Source: Stramenopiles sp. TOSAG23-3 (taxonomy: Eukaryota > Sar). Taken from it: a stretch of 17,110 nucleotides of DNA. The notes below the pieces were generated by a model. It searched no databases. It had not been told where the DNA came from and saw only the letters and a list, made by a program, of their open reading frames with translations. The stretch covers positions 1-17,110 of the forward strand of contig LT642462.1 of assembly GCA_900128585.1 (NCBI GenBank), in the 5' to 3' direction. Made by a program: the position numbers and the translations under genes. Positions 8,581 to 16,018 of this stretch are shown here, one piece after another (the first letter of the stretch is position 1; each line of letters opens with the position of its first letter).

Positions 8581-9299
8581 ATATTATTGCTAAAATAGTA
8601 CTTAAAACAAGAAAATTGGCTTATATGTACTCGCATGTAGATCCTGCTGTTCGGCGCATCCATTCCTGAAATTAATGGAGTGGTGCCTAAGAGCTAAGAA
8701 AAGGTTTCTTCTTTCTCTTTTGTTTATTAGTTTTTAAAACCAAAAATAGTTTTGTGTCTTCTACTTCGTTTGTTATCTATAGCTCTAAATATTTTTAATA
8801 TTATTGGTATTATATGTTCTCTGGGTTCATAATATTATTATATTATTATTACACCTCATCTCATCACACTTCTTGGTAATATTATATACTTATCACAGCA
8901 GCAGGAGAGGAGGACTGATTATTTGATGATGATGATTCTTTTTTTATTTTGTTTTGTGTTATTATTATTGGTCACCACACCACACAACAACAACCAACAA
9001 CAACTTTTTGAATCAATTCTTGTGATTATTATTATTAGAAAATATATAGTTTACGTAAATTAACTAAACAACGGACGACGGGTTCAAATGATGAATGGAG
9101 GATTACGATGAGGTATAACTAGAGATGGAGATTCAGAATGGCATTCTAGATTATTTTGAGCGAAGTATTGAAGTAGTAATATAATCGAACACCACAAGTT
9201 CAGCACACTCACTGTGTAAAGACAGTTGGCGCACGCAGGCAGAGAGTTTTTGTCGATTTCACCAACCTTGGCAGCAGCAGCAAACCCACCCAACCAATA
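8581..9299. other. Spacer: 3' end of the Atg22-like gene and promoter of the MOB gene
   Basis: AT-rich, with ATT/TAT runs (8829-8850), TGA triplets (8924-8936) and a CA-rich tract (CCACACCACACAACAACAAC, about 8975-9005). That tract closely resembles the one upstream of the Atg22-like gene and, as there, reads in the sense of the downstream gene. The MOB start has the context CCAATAATGAAG. I see no coding frame: the minus-strand frame 9293-9084 is low in evidence and overlaps the leader. Confidence 0.5.
8604..8621 (+). repeat. Dispersed short element, copy 2
   Basis: The 18-mer AAAACAAGAAAATTGGCT is identical to 10449-10466 and lies 24 bases after the stop of the Atg22-like gene. A diverged relative lies at 71-100. 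An exact 18-base match between two spacers nearly 2 kb apart that contains a non-repetitive ATTGGCT end is unlikely to be chance even in AT-rich DNA. Confidence 0.55.
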
Positions 9300-9977
9300 A
9301 TGAAGGCGTTTTTTGGTAAAAAGAACTACAAAACTTTCAAGCCTTTAAAAAGCTCGTCTGGGAATCAGCAAAGGCTGCGCGACTACACAGCATCCACGCT
9401 TGGTAGTGGCAATATGCGGGGTGCTGTAGTGGTGCCTGATGGCGAACATAAGTTCGAATGGATAGCAGCGAATACAATGGACTTCTTCGACCATATCTCG
9501 TTGTGCTATGGGTTAGTTTCGGATCAGGCGTTGGAAAAATTCACAAAGCCCAGCGAGGGCTTCCCCCCTGGTTTTGAATACCGGTGGGCTGATGGGGTCA
9601 AGGTGAAAGCGCCAATTAAATGTTCCTCCCCAGAGTACGTGGACTACGTGATGACGTGGGCAAACGAAAAATTAAATAACCCGGCAATTTTTCCACTCGA
9701 TGACGTGTCTGCCTACCCAAAAAAATTTGAAGACGAGGTGAAATCCATCTACAAACGCTTGTTTCGGATCTTTGCAATTATCTATGCTGTGCACAGCGAT
9801 ACGGTAAAACAGTTGGGCGCTGAGGCGCACTTGAACACCTGTTTTAAACATTTCATGTTTTTCATTTTGGAATTTAAACTAGTGAACGAAAACGAGATGA
9901 AACCAATAAAACTGATTTGCGAGCGTTATATTCAGCAATTCAATGAAGGAGCTGCCGGCCTCGCCAAGAAAGGGTAA
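9300..9977 (+). CDS. MOB family kinase activator lacking most zinc ligands
   Basis: A 225-residue MOB1/phocein domain protein, the usual length. Matches to MOB1 include EWIAANTMDFFDHISLCYG (53-71), YRWADGVKVKAPIKCSSPEYVDYVMTW (94-120), FP (131-132), KRLFRIFAIIYAVH (152-165) and EAHLNTCFKHFMFF (175-188). MOB proteins are adaptors that bind and activate NDR/LATS-type kinases in mitotic exit and Hippo signalling. In human MOB1A zinc is held by C79, C84, H161 and H166. Here the aligned positions are A77, T82, I160 and H165, so three of four ligands are gone and the loop around 73-92 is two residues longer. The rest of the fold looks intact, so this seems to be a functional but zinc-free MOB rather than a pseudogene. 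It is convergent with an AGC kinase, which is not of NDR type. Confidence 0.92.
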   Translation: MKAFFGKKNYKTFKPLKSSSGNQQRLRDYTASTLGSGNMRGAVVVPDGEHKFEWIAANTMDFFDHISLCYGLVSDQALEKFTKPSEGFPPGFEYRWADGVKVKAPIKCSSPEYVDYVMTWANEKLNNPAIFPLDDVSAYPKKFEDEVKSIYKRLFRIFAIIYAVHSDTVKQLGAEAHLNTCFKHFMFFILEFKLVNENEMKPIKLICERYIQQFNEGAAGLAKKG

Positions 9978-10033
9978 AAACAGCTCGGGGGCATGCTAAG
10001 GAAACAGGTAAGTTCCTAATACTCATACGGATA

Positions 10034-10279
10034 ATGTTTTATACGAAGTATAAAGTAGAGCGCATGAATGAAAATTATAAGTATGATTTGCAAGACAGAC
10101 AACGAGCACCTCGAAAACATTTACGCCGCTGCTTGGAAAAGCACATAAGGTTTGAGTTATCTATGAGTGAGGCATTGGGCGAGGAAGTGACTACGGGTCA
10201 TTTGAAAGCATTGCTAATCCACCAACAGATTCGGATCATGCATGGAGTACATCTGAGAATGATAGTCAAGACTAAGTGA
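10034..10279 (+). CDS. Doubtful small ORF, 81 residues
   Basis: An ATG-started frame of 81 codons following the MOB gene on the same strand. The product is basic, with the segments DRQRAPRKHLRRCLEKHIRF and HLKALLIHQQIRIMHG. It has no membrane segment, signal peptide or motif I can name. It sits in a spacer with imperfect repeats, and its composition resembles the surrounding spacer. It may be chance, part of a MOB 3' leader, or a decayed element fragment. I list it only because it is the longest unexplained ATG frame in this spacer. Confidence 0.15.
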   Translation: MFYTKYKVERMNENYKYDLQDRQRAPRKHLRRCLEKHIRFELSMSEALGEEVTTGHLKALLIHQQIRIMHGVHLRMIVKTK

Positions 10280-10310
10280 CAAGGGTATATTATTAGAATG
10301 GTCAAAAGGA

Positions 10311-10413
10311 GCAGATTCATTTTCGCGGTACATAAGGAAGATAAATTTTAATTATATTTTATACTAAAATCACAATAGTAGAGATCATTTCGCAGTACAT
10401 GAAGGAATGGAAA
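10311..10413 (+). repeat. Imperfect direct repeat pair in the MOB/kinase spacer
   Basis: 10311-10345 and 10378-10413 align with a few substitutions and one indel. Shared blocks are CATTT(T)CGC(G/A)GTACAT and (A/G)AAGGAA. The spacing is about 67 bases. The repeat is too diverged for a recent duplication and is not low-complexity, so it may be part of an older repeated element. Confidence 0.4.
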
Positions 10414-10448
10414 CCTCTAATGGACAAATGGTGAGTAGATTCATTTAT

Positions 10449-10480
10449 AAAACAAGAAAATTGGCTGTTATTTAAGTAAT
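10449..10480 (+). repeat. Dispersed short element, copy 3
   Basis: The left half is identical over 18 bases to 8604-8621. The right half, TGGCTGTTATTTAAGTA, matches the copy at 84-100 with one difference. This copy therefore links the other two and shows that they belong to one family. Confidence 0.5.
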
Positions 10481-10713
10481 TAAAATTAATGTACTTCGAA
10501 CGAGGCTATTTTTATTGTTCCCGTGCCGCTTCGCTTATATTGATTAAAATGCTGATGCGTGTGCCCGTAGATTCACGGAGAGGCATACCTGCCGGTCGTC
10601 CGGGTACACGCGAGGCGAGGATTCCCCCAACGCCTCTTTGCACCGAGTCGGTGGTTGTACAAGGCAGACAAGACAGACCACACGGCGTACACATCGCGCT
10701 GCACGTAAGAATG

Positions 10714-11922
10714 CTACCACGCTTCCTGATCCAAATCAACGGATCTTACACTATATCTTTCACCATCCAAAACATTCTCCGTTTGGAAGGTAAACCCGTC
10801 AAACTTTGTGGTACCGTCTTCGGACTCTTGGGCCTCGTCGCGCAACGCGGCTTGCGCCAACAACCGCTCCCCAGCCGGGGTCGGGGTGACTGCGGCGGGG
10901 ATGTTTTGGAACGACTTGTCAACATTCCCTACGTCGCTCTCTCCCCTGACACGGGGTTTGAATGGAGGCTCCATCTCTTTGGCAAGCAGTTTGTCCCAAT
11001 CGATGGTTTCATAGTATGGATGGGATTTGACCTCTTCCACTCCGTTGTAGCCCAGTCGAGCCAGCGGGTCCCTATCTAACAATTTGGATAAAAAGTCTCG
11101 CGCGGGAGGACTCACTCGCTCCGGAAACTTGAGTTCCTGGTGTAATATTTTTCTGTACATTTCCTTCCGGTTGCGGTCGTAGTAAGGGGGTAGGCCTGTG
11201 ATGAATTCGTACAGCAGCGTTCCAAAACTCCACCAGTCTACCACTTTCCCGTACGTTTCCCGTTTCAGTATCTCTGGGGCGAGGTACTCGGGAGTCCCGC
11301 AGAAGGATTTGACGTTGTCATCAACGACCCCTTGCTTGGAGAGCCCAAAGTCGGTGACCTTGATGTGCCCTTCCGCATCCAACAACAAGTTTTCAGGTTT
11401 TAAATCGCGATAGACGATGTTCAAGGAGTGGAGGTGGCCCAAGGCCATCGTGATCTCTGCCCCGTAGAACATGGCCCGTTCTGGGCTGAAGCGGCCACCC
11501 GTGGACAGGTAGTGAAACAGCTCGCCGCCGTTGAAGAAGTCAAACACCATGTAAAGCTTTTGGGTCGTTTGGAACGCGTAGCGTAGACTAACGACAAACG
11601 GGTGCTTTATGTTTTCAAGGATTCTTCGCTCGGTCATGGTGTGCTCCACCTGGTTTCTCCGCACAACGTGGTCTTTTTTCAACACTTTCATCGCAAATAT
11701 TTCGCCCGAGTCCTTTTTTCTGACCTGAATGACCTTCCCAAACGACCCCTTTCCGACGGTCGTCAAGAGCACAAAATCGTCCAAGCCGATATTTTCCGCG
11801 TCCGAAAGGCGGGCGACTTCGGACCTTCTGGGGGGGCGCTTCCCCGACCCAGGCTGGGGTGGTATTTCAGCTCCCCCTTCCCCCCCTTTCTTTGACTTTT
11901 TTCTTGAATTTTGGTTTCCCAT
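10714..11922 (-). CDS. AGC family Ser/Thr kinase with N-myristoylation signal
   Basis: A 402-residue kinase of the Akt/SGK/S6K type. The first in-frame ATG gives MGNQNSRKKSKK: Gly2, Ser6 and a following polybasic stretch form a textbook N-myristoylation and membrane-binding signal. The catalytic domain spans about 50-303: GKGSFG (57-62), Lys79, Glu98, YRDLKPEN (171-178, catalytic Asp173), DFG (191-193), KSFCGTPEYLAPE (205-217). The PDK1 activation-loop position is Ser206, where Akt has Thr308. The AGC tail has a turn motif TP at 346-347 and a hydrophobic motif FDGFTF (374-379) with Thr378. There is no PH, C1 or C2 domain, so lipid modification would do the membrane targeting. It lacks the N-terminal MOB-binding region and activation-loop insert of NDR/LATS kinases. 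It phosphorylates unknown substrates; the upstream kinase is presumably PDK1-like. An open frame without ATG runs 222 bases upstream and is taken as leader. Confidence 0.95.
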   Translation of the reverse strand: MGNQNSRKKSKKGGEGGAEIPPQPGSGKRPPRRSEVARLSDAENIGLDDFVLLTTVGKGSFGKVIQVRKKDSGEIFAMKVLKKDHVVRRNQVEHTMTERRILENIKHPFVVSLRYAFQTTQKLYMVFDFFNGGELFHYLSTGGRFSPERAMFYGAEITMALGHLHSLNIVYRDLKPENLLLDAEGHIKVTDFGLSKQGVVDDNVKSFCGTPEYLAPEILKRETYGKVVDWWSFGTLLYEFITGLPPYYDRNRKEMYRKILHQELKFPERVSPPARDFLSKLLDRDPLARLGYNGVEEVKSHPYYETIDWDKLLAKEMEPPFKPRVRGESDVGNVDKSFQNIPAAVTPTPAGERLLAQAALRDEAQESEDGTTKFDGFTFQTENVLDGERYSVRSVDLDQEAW

Positions 11923-12330
11923 CGTCAGGTTGTTTGCTCTACGTAGGTGTACTTCCACCCCAGTTATTAGTATGTGTATGGTGTTTCGTCTTGCGCACCA
12001 CAGTTCAGTCCGCCAGAGCCCTTTTCCTCCTTCGTTCACTACTCGCGTGCTATTTGTTTGTTCCGTGCGTATGTATGTATGTATGTATATAAAAACAAAC
12101 ACACCAGTTGAGAAATGCTGTTTCTCTCTCCTTCTAAAACCCAACTATTCCCTCTCATACATGTTGGCTTCTTTCTCTTATACTTTCTTTCTTCTTCAAC
12201 ACAAAAAAAACGACGACTACATACATATAGTTATTATTAATAAAATAATATAATAATAATTGACTCTTCTATATAATAATACCCTCCTCTTCGTATCATA
12301 CATAATAATATTAATAAATAATAAATAATA

Positions 12331-12425
12331 AAGAAGAAGAGAAGAAGAAGAAGAAAGAAAGAAAGAAAGAAAGAAAAAGAAGAAAAGGATGGAAGAAAGA
12401 AAGAAGATGGAAGAGAGAGAGGAGG
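12331..12425 (+). repeat. Purine tract, GAA/GAAA microsatellite
   Basis: Almost uninterrupted A/G on the plus strand: GAA units, then five or more GAAA units (about 12352-12376), then mixed GAAGAAAGAAAGAAGATGG and GAGAGAGAGG. Long polypurine runs of this kind can form triplex (H-DNA) structures and are length-variable. Confidence 0.85.
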
Positions 12426-12939
12426 ACTATTAAATTGGCAACTATATCACAAGAAGACTGACTACTAAAATACCATAGTTGTATATAATGTAATTAGCTG
12501 CTTGCTGTATTAATATAGGAAGGAATAAAAGGAAGAACTTTAAAATTTCAACTCCTCTCTTTAGCGCTTCGTTTCTTTCTTCTATCCTCGTGGATAGTCA
12601 TCTCAGTCTTAGAATAGAAGACTACAGGAGGTTATTTTTTAGTTTAGTTTAAATGATAGTTACAATTTAAACTGTAGCTATTCTATGTATTTATAATATA
12701 TATTTATACATCTAATAGTATATAGGGAGGGAGGACTCATCGAAGAAAAACAAAGCAGCAAGAAGAGCATAGCATTGCACAGCGCAGGGCATAGATAAGA
12801 TAGAATAGAACAAAATGAAGTATAATACAGTGTAAGATAATCGTCTATTTTTATTATATTTCATCGAGTGGAGTCGTAGTCATAATGAGTCCTTTACTTT
12901 TTACTTTATATTCAGTATAGGCTAGGCTATTCATATTCA

Positions 12940-13057
12940 GTCCTTCCCTTCCTTCCTTCCTTCACTTACTTCAGTTCAGTCCTTCCTTGACTTGAGATGA
13001 GTCCTTCCTTCCCTTCCTTCCCTTCCTTCCCTTCCTTCCTTCTCTTCCTTCCTTCTT
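12940..13057 (+). repeat. Pyrimidine tract, CCTT/CCCTT microsatellite
   Basis: Blocks of CCTTCCTT and the 9-mer CCTTCCCTT, repeated about four times near 13003-13037, broken by short TTGAGATGAGT spacers. The spacer motif CTTGAGATGA occurs on both sides (12990 and 13053 regions), suggesting that the tract grew by duplication of a larger unit. Confidence 0.8.
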
Positions 13058-13110
13058 GAGATGAATGAGTCTTGATTGAGTTGAGTATTATATGATAATA
13101 AAATAAGCAG

Positions 13111-13172
13111 AAGAACAACAAAAGAAAGAAAGAGTCGAAAGAAAGAAAAGAAAGAAAAGAAAGAAAGAAAAG
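13111..13172 (+). repeat. Purine tract, GAAA microsatellite
   Basis: AAAGAAAG units continue to 13172 with one CG-containing interruption (GAGTCGAAAG). It follows the pyrimidine tract after about 50 bases, so strand asymmetry switches abruptly here. Confidence 0.8.
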
Positions 13173-13508
13173 CATTTGATTGCAAAAAGAAGCAAAGCTA
13201 TAAAATAAATTATTTAAATAGGAATAAATAGCTATTATTATATACATAAATTATATTTACACACAATCATTTTAAACCTATTTATAATATAGTAATAGGA
13301 TAGGATATATAATCTATAAAATAAGAGTCACGTATACTACTAACTATACTAACTACGGTTTTTTAATCGAAAGAAAAAAGAAAGACTCATAATAAGATCA
13401 TGACTATATATATAGTATCTTTTTTTTTCTTCTTCTTCTTTCTTGTCTCTGGTTGTGGTGATGGTGTGTGGTATTAATAATAATATTATTTTTATATTTA
13501 AATAGTCG

Positions 13509-13562
13509 TTCTTCTTCTTCTTCTTAATTGTATATTTATTATAGAAGAAGAAGAAAAGAAGA
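13509..13562. repeat. Inverted repeat, CTT arm facing GAA arm
   Basis: TTC repeated five to six times (13509-13525) faces GAAGAAGAAGAA (13544-13556, continuing imperfectly to 13562) across about 18 bases of AT-rich sequence. At least 12 base pairs could form a hairpin. It may be a chance pairing of two microsatellites. Confidence 0.55.
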
Positions 13563-13785
13563 AAAAAAGGAAGGACGGAAGGAAGGAGGATTATTATTAT
13601 ATATATAGAGTCAAATGAATATAGTTTATGTATTATTTTAAGAAGGATAAGTAAAACAAACGTGTAATCTCTTCTTCCTTTTCGTTCTCTTTATCTCTCT
13701 TTCTACCAACACGTATCTATCAAATTGTTTTTTTCTTTTCAATATACATACATACATACATATACACTACGACCCCGACGACAAC

Positions 13786-14715
13786 ATGTTCTCTCGTGCG
13801 TTTCTCAGAGGTGCCAAGACTATGGCTAGGCGTGCTCCTGCCAACGTGGCCGTGCAATCCCGTGCGCGGGCTTTCGGGGGTAGTAGTGCCGGGGGATTCA
13901 AAAGTCGTTTCTCGCAGAACATGAAGCGAAACCTGTCGACAATGGGGGTATTCACGGCCGCCGTTGCGGGGACGTCAATGTCCGCCTACGCGTATGCCGA
14001 GGAGAGCTACCTGGACAGGCTCACCAGCCGTTTGGAACAGCTCGAACAGATGCTCGGAAAGTCCGGTTTCCCAAACACCACAGTCATTGATAGCCGCGCC
14101 CTTACCGGCCTGCTGACTGTTATTCGCGACAAGCGCGCATCCAACCCGGTCTTTGTGGCGTACGCCGACCGAGCGTGCAACATTTTGGCCGAGGAGGCCC
14201 TTGCGCGATTGAACGACGTGCGGCCAGCCGTGGTCGAGACGCCCTGTGGACGCGCCACCGGTTTGACCACCACCAGGTACGACAAATTGTGCGTCGTGTC
14301 AGTCGTCAGAAGCGGGGACATTCTTACCGAGGCCGTTCGACGAACGGCAAACGGCTGCGCAACGGGGAAAATATTGGTACAGCGCGACGAGTCCGACAAA
14401 GACAAACGACCGGTTTTCTTTTACTCGAAATTGCCAAAGGATGTTGCGAAGAGGCAGGTCCTCCTGTGCGACCCCATGCTTGCCACAGGAGGCAGCGCCC
14501 GTATGTGCATTCAAAAAATTATTGATGCAGGGGTACCGCAAGAGAACATCACGTTTCTGACTGTCGTGTCGTGCCCAACGGGCATCTTGAACGTCGTCAA
14601 AGCATTCCCAAAAGTAAAAATCATCACGGGCGCCATTGACAAGGAACTGAACAGCAAGAAGTTCATCGTGCCAGGCCTGGGAGATTTTGGAGACAGATAC
14701 TTCAACACGGAGTAG
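13786..14715 (+). CDS. UPRT: Uracil phosphoribosyltransferase with organelle-targeting N-terminus
   Basis: A 309-residue protein. Uracil phosphoribosyltransferase makes UMP from uracil and PRPP in pyrimidine salvage. The catalytic domain is about 95-309: VVSVVRSGDILTEAVRR (170-186), the PRPP-binding loop LLCDPMLATGGSA (226-238), and the uracil-binding C-terminal block GLGDFGDRYFNTE (297-309). Family members usually have Gly-Thr where this one has Asn-Thr near the end. Residues 1-50 are rich in Arg, Ala and Ser with almost no acidic residues (MFSRAFLRGAKTMARRAPAN), a typical mitochondrial presequence. Residues 52-70 are a hydrophobic Ala/Gly/Val segment ending AYAYAEE, like the second half of bipartite sorting signals of inner-membrane or intermembrane-space proteins. 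A coiled-coil-like stretch (73-92) follows. Cytosolic UPRTs lack this 90-residue extension. Base composition is more GC-rich than the Atg22-like gene. The start is the ATG at 13786 in context GACAACATG. Confidence 0.92.
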   Translation: MFSRAFLRGAKTMARRAPANVAVQSRARAFGGSSAGGFKSRFSQNMKRNLSTMGVFTAAVAGTSMSAYAYAEESYLDRLTSRLEQLEQMLGKSGFPNTTVIDSRALTGLLTVIRDKRASNPVFVAYADRACNILAEEALARLNDVRPAVVETPCGRATGLTTTRYDKLCVVSVVRSGDILTEAVRRTANGCATGKILVQRDESDKDKRPVFFYSKLPKDVAKRQVLLCDPMLATGGSARMCIQKIIDAGVPQENITFLTVVSCPTGILNVVKAFPKVKIITGAIDKELNSKKFIVPGLGDFGDRYFNTE

Positions 14716-14998
14716 AGGGGAAGGAAGGACAGGAAGGAGGAGGCGATTGAATTAATTAAAATTGTTGTGCAGGGCAGGGCGGGCGACATTGGTGACATTG
14801 GTGATGTGCAGTAGTTGCCATGCTCCATTTGTATCGATGGACTTTTAAAGGAAATAGTAATATATTCGTGACCGTACATGTAAAACATACGGGTGTATTA
14901 GGTATGTTTTTTAAAATTATAATTCTCTTAAAAATTACTTTGTAAAATTATTCGTAGTAAGCAGTGTGGTGGTAGCGTGCCATGCCCGACAGGAACAT
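14716..14998. other. Convergent spacer between UPRT and the dehydrogenase
   Basis: 283 bases holding both 3' ends. It starts with a GGAAGGA-rich run (14719-14744), has a short GACATTGGTGACATTGGTGATG repeat of 10 bases (14786-14807), and becomes AT-rich after 14880. ACATGTAAAACAT (about 14876-14888) is a small imperfect palindrome. No gene is seen. Confidence 0.5.
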
Positions 14999-16018
14999 TT
15001 ACTTCCTTTGTTTTGACCTCGCTCGACCCTTCTTTTTCTTTTTTCGACCAGGTTCACCACCTTTCTTCCCTAACGTATGCGCGATACGGCACATGATTTC
15101 AGTTAGGAAGGCCCTGTCGCACAAAATTAAAAGTAATTGTGCAACAAAGGGATAGTAGCCTTGGTTGTACACGACCAGATTTCCAGGCGCTGTCAGCAAC
15201 GCGCGAGCCAATGTGTCGGGCGTTGCCGCCGTGCTCATAAAGAACTTGATTTCGTCGATTTTATCAGCTTTGTCGTAAAAGCGAGTGCCGACGGGGGAAG
15301 GGTGGACCACGGAGACGTCAATCCCGTCTGCTCGTATTTCACAACTCAGGCTAGATGCGAATTCTGTTACAAATGCTTTCGTACTGCCATACATTACCGA
15401 AAATGGACTGGGAAGGAACCCGGCGGGGGAGCCAGTGAAGACAACACACCCTCGTAGATTAGATGCTTGCATGCGCCGTACGTATTCGTGGGTTATCTTG
15501 ACATGGCTAGTAATATTGCAATTGTAATTGACCAGCTGCGCGCCTAGTGCCTTGGTTGTATAGAACCCTGTCATCATAAAGCCAGCGTTGCAGAAGACAA
15601 TCTGCACGTCCTTGCCCGCAGTCACTGCATCTAACGCTTCCATGTAGCCATCTGTCCCCAAATTTACTGGAACTGGAACAACTTCAATACTTGGGTAATC
15701 GTTTTGCAATTCTTTGGCGGTATTTACGAGAAGGTCGTCGTCCATAGCTGCAATAATTAGGTTCAGGCCTTGCTTAGCCAGTCGTTCCACCAACGCTCGC
15801 CCAATGCCAGAAGAACCACCTGTCACCAGCGCCCATTCAGCGTCGTACTTCTTCTTAAGGTTCTGCGGAGATAAGAAGCACCTATAAATAGATGGAAGGA
15901 TAAAGGTCAATAAGGAGCAGGCACCAACAAAGAAGCACACGCAACATGCCGTATCGGAGGCGGCAATGCCTTGCGTGCGCGCAAGGGCCGCTTGAAAAAG
16001 CTCGCGGGCAAAGTCCAT
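14999..16018 (-). CDS. Membrane-anchored short-chain dehydrogenase/reductase
   Basis: A 339-residue NAD(P)-dependent SDR. The first ATG is at 16018; 73 further codons upstream are open but contain no ATG and look non-coding. Residues 21-49 are a membrane helix (DTACCVCFFVGACSLLTFILPSIYRCFLS), followed by KKK. The Rossmann motif TGGSSGIG (66-73) starts the domain, NAG is at 144-146, and the catalytic set is Ser197, Tyr210 and Lys214 (YGSTK), with the normal 13-residue Ser-Tyr spacing. PSPVGT (240-245) matches the family's PG-x-x-x-T stretch. A hydrophobic segment at 289-300 and a strongly basic tail (GRKKKKKGRARSKQRK, 324-339) end it. The anchor plus domain layout resembles ER 3-ketoacyl-CoA reductase/17-beta-hydroxysteroid dehydrogenase 12, but the fingerprint is not specific enough to name a substrate. 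No tight KKxx signal is present. Confidence 0.93.
   Translation of the reverse strand: MDFARELFQAALARTQGIAASDTACCVCFFVGACSLLTFILPSIYRCFLSPQNLKKKYDAEWALVTGGSSGIGRALVERLAKQGLNLIIAAMDDDLLVNTAKELQNDYPSIEVVPVPVNLGTDGYMEALDAVTAGKDVQIVFCNAGFMMTGFYTTKALGAQLVNYNCNITSHVKITHEYVRRMQASNLRGCVVFTGSPAGFLPSPFSVMYGSTKAFVTEFASSLSCEIRADGIDVSVVHPSPVGTRFYDKADKIDEIKFFMSTAATPDTLARALLTAPGNLVVYNQGYYPFVAQLLLILCDRAFLTEIMCRIAHTLGKKGGEPGRKKKKKGRARSKQRK

Larger units (their letters stand above)
9978..10713. other. Convergent spacer between MOB and AGC kinase genes
   Basis: Holds both 3' ends. A minus-strand AATAAA (plus-strand TTTATT, 10511-10516) is a candidate kinase poly(A) signal. CAG|GTAAGT at 10004-10012, about 27 bases after the MOB stop, is a perfect 5' splice donor, and ATG|GTGAGT at 10428-10436 is another, so an alternatively spliced MOB 3' end or a non-coding transcript is possible. 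A plus-strand open frame at 10034-10279 encodes 81 residues rich in Lys/Arg that I do not recognise. The block at 10311-10345 recurs imperfectly at 10378-10413 (CATTTTCGC(G/A)GTACAT(A/G)AAGGAA). The element at 10449-10466 also lies here. Confidence 0.5.
11923..13785. promoter_or_regulatory. Long divergent spacer between kinase and UPRT genes, rich in microsatellites
   Basis: 1.86 kb with no credible gene. The kinase leader contains GTAT repeated five times (12069-12088), which reads ATAC in the kinase sense. The UPRT leader has an ATAC run at 13744-13762, about 24 bases before its ATG. Between them lie purine-rich (12331-12425, 13111-13172, 13544-13588) and pyrimidine-rich (12940-13057, 13420-13443, 13509-13525) blocks and AT-only sequence. 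The plus-strand frame at 11729-12253 is antisense to the kinase leader. The minus-strand frames at 13247-12966 are translations of the CCTTC tract. Confidence 0.5.

Noticed and set aside
9080-9105. tRNA-like GGGTTCAAAT
   Set aside because: Only a T-loop-like string; no acceptor or anticodon stems can be paired around it.
10489-11079. Plus-strand 196-residue ORF
   Set aside because: Antisense to the kinase C-terminus; no family similarity and the kinase strand is clearly coding.
9300-11922. MOB and AGC kinase neighbours as a Hippo/NDR module
   Set aside because: The kinase has no N-terminal MOB-binding region and no NDR activation-loop insert, and its start is a myristoylation signal. The genes are convergent, which gives no co-transcription.
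11923-12144. N-terminal extension of the kinase
   Set aside because: The extension begins at TTG with no ATG and reads through a GTAT microsatellite. The ATG at 11922 gives a textbook myristoylation signal.
12966-13247. Minus-strand ORFs with Lys/Glu/Gly repeats
   Set aside because: Translations of the CCTT microsatellite.
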